Source of the DNA: Circinella minor
Taxonomy: Eukaryota > Mucoromycota > Mucoromycetes > Mucorales > Lichtheimiaceae
Length of the DNA: 28,644 nucleotides
Reading direction: 5' to 3'
Assembly: GCA_016758965.1 (NCBI GenBank)
Contig: JAEPRB010000378.1
Location: forward strand, 1 to 28,644
Positions 1-11,425 of this stretch are shown here, one piece after another. The first letter of the stretch is position 1. Each line of letters begins with the position of its first letter. The notes under the pieces were generated by a model, which was not told the origin of the DNA, did no database searches, and worked only from the letters and a program-made list of their open reading frames with translations. The position numbers and the translations under genes were made by a program.

Positions 1-443
1 CTTGTTACTTACCTTGGTACTTACCTTGTTGGATCGCCAGCCTTGTTACTTACCTTGGTACTTACCTTGTTGGATCGCCAGCCTTGCTACTTACCTTGGT
101 ACTTACCTTGTTGGATCGCCAGCCTTGCTACTTACCTTGGTACTTACCTTGTTGGACCGCCAGCCTTGTTACTTACCTTGGTACTTACCTTGTTGGATCG
201 CCAGCCTTGTTACTTACCTTGGTACTTACCTTGTTGGATTGCCAGCCTTGCTACTTACCTTGGTACTTACCTTGTTGGACCGCCAGCCTTGTTACTTACC
301 TTGTTACTTACCTTGTTGGATCGCCAGCCTTGTTACTTACCTTGGTACTTACCTTATTGGATCGCCTACCTCGCCACCTTATTGAATCACCGTTCTTGAC
401 ATCTACCTTGTTGGATTATCAGCCTTGTCACCTACCTTGCCCC
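1..443. repeat. 41-bp minisatellite array, about 9 units plus a degenerate tail
   Basis: A 41-bp unit repeats head to tail from the left edge (so the array probably continues outside) to about 369. It is recognised by GGATCGCCAG recurring near 31, 72, 113, 154, 195, 236, 277 and 318, and as GGATCGCCTA near 359. Each unit contains two or three copies of the shorter word ACTTACCTTGGT or ACTTACCTTGTT. Units differ by single transitions (gatcgcc/gaccgcc/gattgcc; ttgtta/ttgcta). A degenerate continuation with the same CTACCTTG and TTGGAT words runs to about 443. The array is more GC-rich than the surrounding DNA. Because 41 is not a multiple of 3 and the unit has no forward stop in any frame, three overlapping Leu/Tyr-rich frames stay open; I regard these as by-products and not as a gene. 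Confidence 0.95.
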
Positions 444-503
444 TCGTGGCCCACAGGATTGTCATATGCTCAGGTCAAATCAACCAGGATATCTATATGT
501 TAG

Positions 504-1669
504 GTCAAGGTATGATAGAATAATATTAATATTGTGCTCTTGGGTAAAAGAAATTACATGTCATTTGAAATAATATTATAAAAAAAACAATTCATAGAAA
601 GGAAAATTTCATTAAAAAAACAGAATTGTATTGCTCACCTTGGTGACATACAGTTGCCACACAAATACTCGAAGATAATTCATAATTTTGATAAAAGGTA
701 ACAAGGTATCTATTGAGTAGGAGTGTCTTTGTAAGTAAATCAAATATTCTCATACGTAGCAACATAAGATAATTTCAAATAAATTCACATATTCATTTGA
801 AAATAATAATAAGAACATTTACCTTTATCGATTTTTTGTATTGGTTCCGAAAAAATAAATACGTATGTCGCCCTCGCCTCTTAAAAGTCCAAGCTTGTTG
901 AGAACAGTAGTAGCCTTAAATGGCGCTTGATTCATTTGTTTTCTTGTTTGAAGCGTTGGTTCATCATTGATCGATTGTTTGTAAAACATCAAGAAGGATA
1001 TGCTGTACTGATAAGGATTTCTTTATTTGTCTATCTATAAAATTAAATGACAATAATAAGTACGTATGAAATAAAATATCTTCTCGAAACAAAAAAAGGA
1101 TCAGTTATGCTTTTACTTTTTTCTTTTTTTCTCTCTATTATTACCTTCAAACCTTTGTTGTAGTGCCTAGTTTAATAAATTCTCTCTTTTATCGTATTAT
1201 ATCGTCAGTTTGTACATAGATGAAGTCAAAGTTTTTTTTTGTAAAAAAAAAAAAGAAACCTTTCATGTTCTACTCCTCCTGATCACGATTTGGTTTCAAT
1301 TAAGGTTTGGAATGTATGCGCGGTTAAAAAAGATTTTATGCATCAACTGTACCAAGTAGTACACGATCGATATTAAAAATTATCTTGACACCTTGGGAAA
1401 AACCTTCACAAGGTTTAATTATGGGAGACTGTTCACTGTAAAATAGACCAAAAGTACACCATTGGGTGTATGACTTGCAAATATACCGCGTGTTTTTTCA
1501 AGCTAAAGGGGATAAAGCCAGTAAAGATCAAAAGGCCGTTTATGCACTCCCAGTTCCAAGTGAATGCGGAAAAACCAAAGAGCTCTAGTAAAAATAAAAA
1601 GTTAAAGAAAAAAAAATTAGCATCATGAGATAGGGTCATTGTAGTAAGAAAAAAAGAATAGGTTAAGGA
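504..1669. other. AT-rich intergenic stretch, no gene recognised
   Basis: The sequence has frequent stops in all frames, A/T homopolymers, and several TACGTA palindromes (for example near 757, 855 and 1062). Short open frames on the minus strand near 1433-1860 are Phe/Leu/Lys-rich translations of purine tracts and carry no recognisable domain. No RNA gene or promoter can be supported. Confidence 0.5.
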
Positions 1670-2200
1670 AAGCAAGAGCATAATAAATAATACAAGTAAA
1701 AGAACATAAAAAGGATTGTGAAAAGAAGAGTAATACTCTTTTTTTTTTCTTTTGGTATGTTGGGAGGAGAGAAATAATGTGAAAAGGAAAGTATCAAAAA
1801 AAAAAGAAGAGAAGTATCCACTGCTCTTCTTTTTTTTTGAATGTTGAGGAAGGAAAGCAAGGGTGAAAATTATAGTTACAAGTGTAACTGAAAAGTCAAT
1901 ATCAAAAGAAAAAGAAGAAGAATAGTATTTGCTTCCCTTCTTTTTGCTTTTGAAAGAGAACGTGAAAAGGAAAGTATCAAAAAAAAAAAAAGACGCGTAG
2001 TATTTACTGCGCTTCTTTTTTTTTTATTTATTGTTGGGAGGGAAGAAAGAATATAAAAAATTAAAGTTACAAATAAATGAAAAGTAAATGTCAAAAGAAA
2101 AAGGGTAAAAAGGAATGGCAAAAGAAAAAAAAAGAGTAATACTTACTTTATACTTGAATGTTGAAAGTGCAAAAAGGAAGGTAGAAAGAATAAGTTACTT
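1670..2200. repeat. Degenerate ~185-bp tandem repeat with hairpin cores
   Basis: The segment GAAAAGGAAAGTATCAAA occurs at about 1781 and again at 1964 (183 bp apart). A second marker, AGTTACAA followed by TGAAAAGT and TCAAAAGAAAAAG, occurs near 1872 and 2062 (about 188 bp apart). Between markers lie purine-rich/pyrimidine-rich inverted arms. The clearest is AAAAAGAAGAG...CTCTTCTTTTT around 1801-1838, with related hairpins near 1725-1755, 1911-1952 and 1981-2027. The trailing GAATGTTG or TTGTTGGGAGG word also recurs. I read it as two to three decayed copies of a higher-order unit; no coding function is evident. Confidence 0.6.
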
Positions 2201-3488
2201 GAAAGTACATTTCAAAAGAAAAAAAAAATAGTTGATAGGAAAGAGAAAGAAAAAGAAAAAGAAAGAAATTGTCGTGGTAACAATTTTTAATGAAAACCAG
2301 TGAATGGTAATAGCAATAGTGATCTACTCCCAACAGTGTGGTAAATGGCATAAAACATGCTATTACTATGTTACACCAATTGGGACCGCGTCAAAAAAAA
2401 AAAAAAAAAAAAAAAAACTATCTAGATCTTTAAAAACTATAGATTGCAACATTCCGTGTCAAACTAAGATTAGGCTGTGGCATTCCATTACCATGACAAT
2501 AAGCTGGTTAACAACATTCTTCTTTAATGTAAAAACAAGCACGCTTGTTTTATGTAGTCATAGTAGCATGTTGTAGTGTAAAAGTTTGTAACAATAAAAA
2601 AAAAGATTCAGTAAAGTCGGTGTGGATCCTAATTTTCAACTTCCTTCACCTATGAAATAACATGTAACATTATTGTATCAACTCATTACAATAAATATTG
2701 GTTTTATTCTTAAACTTTTAAGTTTAATGTACGTGAATGACACTTTTCTGACGGTGCATAACAAAAAGAATATATTTATATAAAATATGGAGAGTAGTTG
2801 TATAAATATATATAGCGTTGGATTGGATCAACAGCACAGTTTTACATATATAGAATATAGTGAACAAAGTACATGAAGAAGTTGAAAAAAAAAAGAAGAA
2901 AAATGTGAAAAGTGGGCGGCTATTATCAACAAATCTAATGATAGACTTTCACTGGATGTACATGAAAGAATTAAACATTTCCAAACAAAAGGAAAGAATA
3001 GGGGGAGATGATAATTAAGTAAGCTTGTACCTATAATTGATTTTACCAATCAAAATAATAATAATGTAACATCAGTAGGACCACAGGAAGATACGGTCAT
3101 TTTGATCGTTCCATACCTGATGAGCTGGACTCATTACGTGCAAGACTTAGAAGTTTAAGCAATTAAAATTTATATCAAAACAAAACAGAGGAGTGAAAAA
3201 AATGATCCTGCGGCACAAAAACAAATCCTGGTTGTTGTTTTTCATCCCGATTATTATAATTCTGATCAAAGAATATTCTTCTTCTTTAACCCTTTCCCTT
3301 TCTCCCTTTATTATATTAAATTCTCCTTTTTAGCTTTTTTCATTCTTATTAGATTATACACTTTATATATTCTCACAAATTCTTTGTCTTTTTTTTTATA
3401 AGTCAAGATACGTATATAAAAGAAAGTATTATAATACCATATCAAGTGGACGTGTAACCCAACATACCGAAGTATTATAATTATAATT
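2201..3488. other. AT-rich intergenic stretch upstream of the hydrolase pseudogene
   Basis: It contains a long A run (about 2393-2417), TATA-like AT repeats near 2770-2815, and a pyrimidine-rich stretch (about 3268-3312) ahead of the hydrolase. No convincing open frame or RNA gene is visible; the short frames present have compositions expected of purine or pyrimidine tracts. Confidence 0.45.
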
Positions 3489-5287
3489 ATGTTTTTCCTT
3501 GTTTGGTTTCTATTGGAATGTACCTTTTGGTTATATATTCGAAAAACATGGATTCGATTACGACAACCTTTAAAACCACATTCATTACCCACTTTTGAAC
3601 AACGATGGAAACTCTATTGGAATTGTCTTGATACAATGCATGTAGAAATTTTTGAGGATTGTATAACTGGATGGTTTTATATTTCAAATAGTAGTGCACA
3701 ACGTGAACATCCAAAATTGAATGAAATTTATAGAGTTAATCTTGCTTTCTTGTTTGTAAATATATATATATATTATTATTAATTCAAAGTACGTATTAAT
3801 AACTAATAAATTATTATCATCCATAGTCTTTCTTGGGTATTCTGCTGGGGTGATGATTTAAAAATTGTACAAAAGAATCCATCTTTTGAAAATGAATTAA
3901 ATGGAATAATTTTTCATATGGAAACAACATTTAGTATTCAATTTCCAACAGGTTATAATTCACATGTCCATTATATTCGACCTACCATGGATCATTTTGA
4001 ATATATCCATCGACCTCTTCTATTTTATATTATCAATTTTATATTTACACATATTTTTGATTATCTATTTCTTGAACATTTTGGTCAATTTCGTAAATAT
4101 GGTATTGATCATAACAAACCAGGTGTTCCATGGGGACACTTTTTTTTATATTTTTTAAAAAAGAAAACATGATTATTGTTATTCTTGGTGGTTACAAAAA
4201 CAACAATCATTCACACTAAATGATAAGGAGAATCATCATCATCAACATCTTACCTATTGGTATCGTAAAGGAAGAACAACTTCAACAACAACTACAACAA
4301 CAACAACACCTATTATCTTTATACATGGTATTGGTACAGGTCTTCATTTATATATGAATTTTATTCGTCGTATGACTACCCTTGAATGTCTTCTAATATT
4401 TTGTATTGAAATACCTCATGTTTCAACTCGTTTGGTAGAACATGTATGTGTTACGTAGAAAAAAAAAATTCCTAAATTATTAATATAGGTACCAACACCT
4501 AAAGAAAGAGTAATGGAAATTCAAACAATGTTAGATATGCATGGATTTGACAAAGTTATTATTGTAGGACGTTCTTTAGGAACTGTTGTGGCTGGATGGA
4601 TGGCAACTTTATATGCAATGAATCGTATACGTATCAGGACTTGTACTTATTGATCCAGTTTGTTTTTTATTAAATTATCATGATACTGCTTATAATATGC
4701 TTCATCGAATTCCTAGTAAATTTGCAGAGGAAAGTATTATATTATATATATATATATAGTTTTGACAAATGTGGTTTATTGTTTGGGAAAAGGTGAGGAG
4801 TCATCAAAAAACACATCATTTTTTATTTATATACCCTACGACGTATCTATTCATATAGTATTTGATTCACTATTTTGCATCTCGAGAATTATATATAAAT
4901 TATTATTTCAATCGACATTTTCATTGATATCTCAACAATTTTTTCATTCATGATATTGTACCTACTACAACAGATCCAACCTTACTTTCATCATTTTCTT
5001 TTTCTCCATTTACTTCAACAAGATCAATGGATAAACACCCTGTCAATTCAAAAAAATTAACCTTATTTAATAACATGAAAATATATCTTTCTGAAAATGA
5101 TGTGATTATTAGTTCAAAACAAATTGAAAAATATTTGAACAAATATGCAATGAAGCCAACAATGATGTCAAAATTAAATCATGCCGAATATTTTGTACGT
5201 ACGGCCCCAAAGGCTACAACTTATTTTATCGGACAAAAGATTGTCAGAAATGAAGCTATAAACTTTTTGAGCCGTAATATATGTTAA
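3489..5287 (+). pseudogene. Alpha/beta-hydrolase fold protein, broken by frameshifts
   Basis: This is a serine hydrolase-like gene of unknown substrate. The first exon (3489-3751) encodes a hydrophobic start and RKTWIRLRQP. A probable 75-bp intron (3752-3826) joins it to an exon with LSWVFCWGDDLK and GVPWGHFF. The frame breaks near 4156-4166 at T/A runs. The next segment has the oxyanion-type motif PIIFIHGIGTG (about 4307-4341), then an intron at about 4445-4488 ending in TATAG. VIIVGRSLGTVVAGW (about 4556-4600) supplies the nucleophile elbow GxSxG. Frame breaks recur at about 4632 (before SGLVLIDPVC), around the AT repeat at 4740-4758, inside 4850-4870, and at the T run near 4940. The last part supplies the likely acid (SENDVIIS, about 5092-5115) and the likely base His (LNHAEYF). 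All triad residues survive, but at least four indels make it a probable pseudogene. The final ~18 codons come from the adjoining repeat. Confidence 0.75.
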
Positions 5288-5996
5288 TTGAAGTATTCTG
5301 AAGAGATGTTACGGAACAGCTTTTAGAAAAAAAAACATTTTCCATTGAGATTTGTTACTTTAAAGTTTTGTCAAAATATGTTATTTTATTAAGTAAACCC
5401 AATATTTCAACAAAGGGATAAGCAATGTGTAACCTATAAAAGTGGACGGATTATGGTTATACAAGGTCGCTACTTGTTGATTATAGCTCCTGATTTTTAC
5501 CATTCCATTTTCTTAACTATGGGAGGAAGTCTCAAAAAAAGACAAAATAGATACGTATAAGAAACAAAAATAAAACTCGAAAAATAATTGTTTTTAAATA
5601 TTACTTGCATGAAGATACTATTATACGTATATACCGAAAAAAATTCAAATGATTTCCAGGCTGTTGCTGAATAGCAACTAAATAAAAATATAACTTAACA
5701 ACAGTATCCACCATTTTATTAAATAAACAAATAGAATCAGCTCTCACAGAAAATACTGGGGAAATAGCAGAAATATCAAATGGTCCTATAAAAACTAAGC
5801 AACAAAGAAAAAGTAAAATAGTAGGATACTTTTTAATACTACACACATATATTTTCACCTCTTTTCATAAACTATATAAAAAATTTCTATGAGCAGTAGA
5901 ATTTTGACACCCTCATTGGTGGCAATATTATTAACCGGTGGTATTTGAAAATATCTACATTTTTGGACAAATGACGGTTTGAGTCAGGATGCACCT
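5231..5996. mobile_element. Non-autonomous element, copy 1, sharing termini with the 19849-25744 transposon
   Basis: The right end (5976-5996) is the RC of the AGGTGCATCCTGAC terminus, with one mismatch to the 21-bp terminal repeat at 19849. The subterminal words (RC of GTCATTTGTC and of GATATTTTCAA) match 12965 and 19849. Module B (5231-5660) is homologous in inverted orientation to 25314-25702. Module A (about 5661-5895) is homologous in direct orientation to 25091-25313. The palindrome GTTGCTGAATAGCAAC sits at the A/B junction. The left terminal repeat is missing: similarity starts abruptly at about 5231 inside the hydrolase tail, so this copy is truncated by roughly 55 bp relative to the other. 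It is AT-rich and has no transposase. Confidence 0.8.
5601..5858 (-). CDS. Hypothetical 85-aa ORF inside the non-autonomous element
   Basis: This is an ATG-started frame of 85 codons within module A and part of module B. Its N-terminus MKIYVCSIKKYPTILLFLCC looks like a signal peptide or membrane anchor: basic residues, then about 15 hydrophobic residues with two cysteines. The rest has no recognisable domain. In the related copy at 25091-25313 the equivalent region is reoriented relative to module B and its frame is interrupted, and in the 12965 copy it is truncated. The frame is therefore not conserved as a protein, and a chance ORF in repeat DNA is more likely. Confidence 0.15.
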   Translation of the reverse strand: MKIYVCSIKKYPTILLFLCCLVFIGPFDISAISPVFSVRADSICLFNKMVDTVVKLYFYLVAIQQQPGNHLNFFRYIRIIVSSCK

Positions 5997-7824
5997 TACC
6001 ATAGAAAGTGCATACTATTCCTCGTCGTTGCTGCAGTAAAAAAAAGTCGTTTTCAACAATCCATGCTTGTACTCATCAAGTGTAAAGCTCTTATATATAT
6101 AAGTAAAATATATTACTGATACGTAATAAACAATATGTTAATAGAAAAAAATTATACGTAATCATGGATATCTCAAAATATTTAGTGATAAGTAAAAGTA
6201 TATTGTCTTTATGATAATATGTAAGGGCATAACTTTTATCAATTTCACCGTATATACTACTAAGTACCATTTTATAAGGTAAATTGAATCATTGTCTAAT
6301 AAATCTTACATATGCTTGATACAGTATGTAATTTTTTATTCTGTCAATTGTTCTCGTATATATATACATATATAGCGGTATGAATAAAAAAAACATTGTA
6401 CTTATTTTCTAGCATATATTCCGTATGCTGAAATTGATAATATATTGTACTAGCAATTGGTAAGTTAACAAAATGTCATTATAGAGTATCTTCAACAATA
6501 ATTGACTTCAACATTCTTAGTGAAAAACTTGATCGGTTTCATCATGAATATGTTTAGTTTTTAAATGCTATCTATGAACATCATACCAATAAAAAAAACA
6601 AAAAGGAACGAAACAAATTGGTAATGTACTCTGAACAGAATAGATATATACGTACATTATCCTAAAGTTTGTAGGTATTAATACTCCCTTATAAAAATAT
6701 AGCAAAGTATTACGTAAGATATAAATACATATTTATTTGTTGAATCGGTTATATTTATCAAAGTGATAAAAATTTATATATATATATCATTGAATAATTT
6801 AATAGAAAAAGGATCTTATTGTCATGAATTGGCAAGTTTATATGTAACATTTGAATAAATATCTCGCATAGTACAAATTATCACTTTTTTTTTATGTTTT
6901 TCTAGGTAGAGCAGGATAATCTGTAAATAATCCAACAAAAAAGGGGGGAGAGGAGCCAAATCATACAACTCACTACAAATTATACCTAAACAAATTAGCA
7001 ATGGATATCACACTTACTATTTTGGTATACTCTCTGGAAATTCCCATCGACTACGTATGGTAAAGTTTATTGTATAATCAGTGGATAACCAGGTACTGTT
7101 TGAGTATATATTACGTTGTTTAACAAATAAATGATGAGAAAAAGATGAGCAAAAAAAAAAAAAAGGATATTCGATAAAAGCAATGTTATAGTTAGAATAA
7201 AATTTAACAAAAGCAGATATACACCATTTTTTCCTTTTTTTCCATTCCTTGATTTTTTAAACGGTTCATCGTCTTCTTTTGATTAAAAGTATTTATTTTT
7301 TGAGATTTTATAAAAGAACTAATGTATTAATAATATGAATGATACAAAATAAAGAGAATTATAAAGAATATAATAAATGCAGTTTTATATTATATACTGG
7401 AACTACGTAAGAGATAAAAAAAAATACACTGAAACAGAAAAACTTTATTTTCGTTTTTATAAAAGAGAATGATGGTCGTGATTATCATAGAGAAACAAGA
7501 AATCTAGGAATCATAATAATGGTCTAACTAATATAGTGGTATGAGAAGGTTATAAAATTATTAAGTTCACGAGAACAAAATATTGACGTCGATACGTGCA
7601 TTCTGAATCTAGGTATAATCTTGATTTATTTTTAATCGACTCATCAATAAGATAGACATGTCACGCAGCCTTTTTTAACGTAGCACCATATAAACCCATA
7701 TCGAGGAAACATTGGTAAGACATAACTGAGTTTTAAGATGAACCTTCAAAAAAAAAAAAAAAACCTATAAAAGTTCATTTTCCAATGTTAAACATTTTTA
7801 TTCATTCTCATAAATAAATAAAAA
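5997..7824. other. 1.8-kb AT-rich intergenic region before the antiporter
   Basis: I see no open frame of note and no RNA gene. The stretch has many TACGTA palindromes (near 6119, 6156, 6650, 6710, 7053 and 7404), TA-repeats at about 6355-6377 and 6776-6788, and an A run at 7749-7764. The antiporter start codon follows an AT-rich leader (AAATAAATAAAAA just before the ATG), as is common for translated fungal genes of this composition. The promoter must lie here but no element can be assigned by eye. Confidence 0.45.
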
Positions 7825-10800
7825 ATGCCTGCTGCTCCACAAGCCGGAATCTTTGCCGGGCTTAATCCAGCAGAATTTAATTCAGCAAATCCTATTGTAC
7901 TTTTTATTATTCAGGTAACAATGATCAAGTGAAGATTTCTATTTCTTGTTTTATTTTGAATATAAATATAAAATAAAAAATATGCGTGACGATTACTTAT
8001 CTGATATTTATTATTACAGACTGTCATTATTTTAGTGTTTTGTCGTGTTTTGGCTATACCACTTGGTTATATACGTCAACCAAGAGTTATTGCTGAAGGT
8101 AAAGTAAATTGAGTGGATGGGAAAAAAAAAGGAGGAGTAAAAAAATGCAACGTGGTGTATCAATTTACGGTATGTTTTGTTGGAAAAAAAAAAGTACGCT
8201 TCATCGCTAAAATAAAATAAAAAATTGCATTTAGTTATTGCGGGTATTGTTCTAGGTCCGTCGGTGATGGGTCGTATTCCCAACTTCACTGAAACTGTCT
8301 TCCCAAAGGAATCATTACCATTTCTTAACTTGGCAGCAACTTTGGGTTTAATCTTCTTCTTGTTTCAAGTTGGATTAGAAGTCAATGTCAATGTCATTCG
8401 TCGTGATTGGCGTGAAAGTCTTTCTATTTCAATTGCTGGTATGGCACTCCCTTTTGGTTTAGGTATTGCTGTCAGTGTTGGTTTATACAAGTTACAAAAT
8501 GATGATAGTGTACCATTTTCAAGTTTTATGTTATTTTTGGGTGTGGCATTAGCAATCACTGTAAGTCTTTATTTCATTTATTGATCTATTTATTCTTTTT
8601 TTTTTTAAAAAAAAAAGGTTACTAAAAGTTAAGCCTATTGATTTATTATAGGCATTTCCCGTATTAGCACGTATTTTGGCTGAATTAAACTTGCTACGTA
8701 CCAGAGTGGGTGCTATCACTATGGCAAGTGGTTTATTGAATGATTGTACTGCTTGGTAAGTTTATTATAAAATAAAAATAAAAAAGCAAGTTTAATCTTT
8801 TATGCATATCCAACTGTATGGAATTGATTAGATGCATAAAAATTATCAAGTTGTCAGATTTATAAAGTGATATACTCATTTCCTTGTCTCCTCTCCTCCT
8901 TTTTTTGTTATTTTAGGGTATTACTTGCTTTGGTTGTTGCATTACTTAATGCCAGTAGTGGATTACAAGCACTTTACGTTTTTTTGACTGCCGTAGGATT
9001 TAGCTTGTTTTTGATCTTTGCTATTCGACCTCTTTATAAAATACTCTGCATCAGAACAGGATCGATGGAGCACGGACCAACTCCTCTTCTCATGACTGTC
9101 ACATTTGTTATTGTATTGGTATCAGCTTTCGTAACTGATATTATTGGTGTTCATCCAATTTTTGGTGGATTTTTGGCTGGTACCATTATTCCACATGAAA
9201 ATGATTTAGCAATCAAAGTAGCTGAGAAAACTGAAGATTTGGTCAATATTTTATTACTTCCACTGGTATGATCACAAATTTATTGTTGTTGTCTCTTTCT
9301 TTCTCGTGTCACATTAACCTTAACCTTAACCTTATTATTATTATTTTTTTTACAATTTGGATTATTTTAGTATTTTACACTTTCTGGTTTAAAAACACAA
9401 ATTGGTTTGTTAAATAGTGGAGCTGTTTGGGGTTATGTCATTTTGGTTATCTTTTTGGCATGTTTTGGTAAAATCACTGGATGTACTTTGGCAGCTAAAT
9501 TCTGTGGTATGACTATACGTGAATCTTTTACCGTTGGATTTTTAATGAATTGTAAAGGGTTAGTTTAAAGAAAAGTTTTTTTTTTTTTTTTTTTTTTTTT
9601 TTTGAGTTTCTTAAAGTTGGTAAAAAAAAACAAGAAGTGTCGGGAAGGAGAGAAGGCTGGGGGGAGGGGGGAGATCAAGTAAGAAGATCTCTTATCAAAC
9701 TCTATTTTTTTTCACATAAAACATAAATCAGTCTGGTAGAACTTATCGTATTGAACATTGGTCATGATGCTGGGGTATTGAATGACCAAGGTAAGATTAA
9801 GGTTAATTTTATACAAAAAAGGCAAGCTTAGATAAACGTAATACAATAATACTAATAATAAACCTTATTTTATGGTTACATGAAACATTTCATCTACTTA
9901 CGTAGTATTTGTGATTATGGTGGTAATGGCATTAATTACGACTTTTATGACAACGCCTGTCGTTATCAAACTCTATCCTGAATGGTATCAAAAACAACGA
10001 GCTGAATTAGTACATGGTGTTACAGATCCAAGTATTCATCCAAGTACAGCTGTTCCTACAAAAGACCCTTCTTATATGGTGAATCAGGGAGGAACTGGTG
10101 TTGATAAATTTTCGTTAGTGACCATGTTGAACAGATTGGAAACTGTTCCCTCTATTATGGCCTTAATTAAACATTTGAAACAACCCACCATCAAAAAAGA
10201 AATTACGTTTTCAACTGGTTCAACTGGTAGTGATAGTGATGATACTCGATTAACTACACATGTCATGGAACTCCATGCATTACGTCTTCTAGAACTGACA
10301 GAACGTGCGTCCGATGTTATGAAGATTCGTGATCAACGTGAAACACAACGGTATGATCCAGTTTTAAATGTAATCCGTGCATTTGCCAACATTCTTGGTA
10401 TTGAATCTTTACGAACACGACTTGAATTCCGTAGTCCGAATGAATTTATCAAAACCATTGCTGATCATAGTGAGCAAGTGGATGCTGATATGATTCTTTT
10501 ACCTTGGGCTACAAGCAATCGTCATTATATATCTTCAACACCAGCAGCAGCATCAACAACGGATGACGATGTCAACCCGTTCGATCGACATTATCAACAA
10601 AATCAATATCACATTCCCGATGCAGAATTTGCAACAGCTGCGTTTGCAATCAATCATACAGTAGTGGGTCTTTTTATTGATCGTGGGTTTGGATTGATTC
10701 AAGATCATACTTTACCTTCCCGTACAACCAAGATTATTGTACCATTTATTGGTGGTAGCAATGATCGTGCCGCACTCGCATTTGCTTTACGTCTTCAACT

Positions 10801-11425
10801 TTATCATAAAGGACGTGCTCTTGTTCTTCGATTTGTTATTAAGGATAAGAAGGATCAAGAAAAAGAAAAAGAAATAAATGAAAAGACGATTGAAGATGAA
10901 GTTACTCATGATTCTGAACAACAAGAAAAACGCTATGCATCTGTTCGATCTGTTCAAGATATGTTGTATGGGGCTAAAGTCGCCAGCACTGAATTGGATG
11001 ATGACGATACATTTTTTACGACACTATTTACTTTGACCAACAAAGAAGAAAATTCAAATGTGGAATGTGTGACAATTGAAAATACAATAAGCCAACATCA
11101 ACAAGATAGTGCTCAATTACATGATGTCATTAGTACAATCAATAATCATTTCACAGAAAACAATTTTGGAAAGCAAGATTTGGTTGTTCTTGGTCGTGAA
11201 AACAAGGTGGATGGTAAACCATGGCCACAGTTACTACCTTCAACACCTTGGCCAACATCTCCTTCATTGGAATCACCTGGAATGGGACAACCACAATACA
11301 GTAAAGAATTCAAATCAGTTTTGGGTCCATTATCATTTGGTTTGCTTTCTTCCAATGCTCAATCAAGTTTAGTTGTTATACAAGCCCCAACACATGATAA
11401 GAAGACAATGATTTCACCTGAATAG
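7825..11425 (+). CDS. KHA1-like: K+/H+ antiporter, Kha1/CHX type (CPA2 family)
   Basis: Monovalent cation/proton exchanger, expected in an endomembrane, where such proteins set luminal pH and K+. The exon model joins 7825-7914, 8020-8098, 8235-8560, 8652-8755, 8917-9265, 9371-9558, 9732-9790 and 9906-11425. All junctions are GT-AG and in frame, giving 2715 nt or about 904 aa, near yeast Kha1 length. The N-terminal half is a multi-span membrane domain with CPA2 hallmarks: [31 protein letters not shown], the acidic pair N195-D196 in [18 protein letters not shown], and [19 protein letters not shown] followed by TTFMTTPVV (about residues 380-420). The C-terminal ~480 residues (single last exon) form a soluble tail with the layout of CHX-type regulatory domains and a Lys/Glu-rich linker near 10850-10935. 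The gene has no frame breaks. The start is the first ATG, after an A-rich leader. Confidence 0.95.

Noticed and set aside
1..443. CRISPR-like array
   Set aside because: Units are contiguous with no unique spacers, and the context is eukaryotic.
1..503. Three overlapping long frames across the minisatellite as a repetitive secreted or membrane protein
   Set aside because: All three frames are open because of the 41-bp period; no start context, no single favoured frame, and the reading ends in unrelated DNA.
1433..2351. Minus-strand Phe/Leu/Ser-rich small proteins
   Set aside because: They are translations of purine tracts inside a degenerate tandem repeat and have no conserved motif.
5655..5680. 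Helitron 3' hairpin (GTTGCTGAATAGCAAC)
   Set aside because: No CTRR end follows at the usual distance and the family has inverted terminal repeats, which Helitrons lack.
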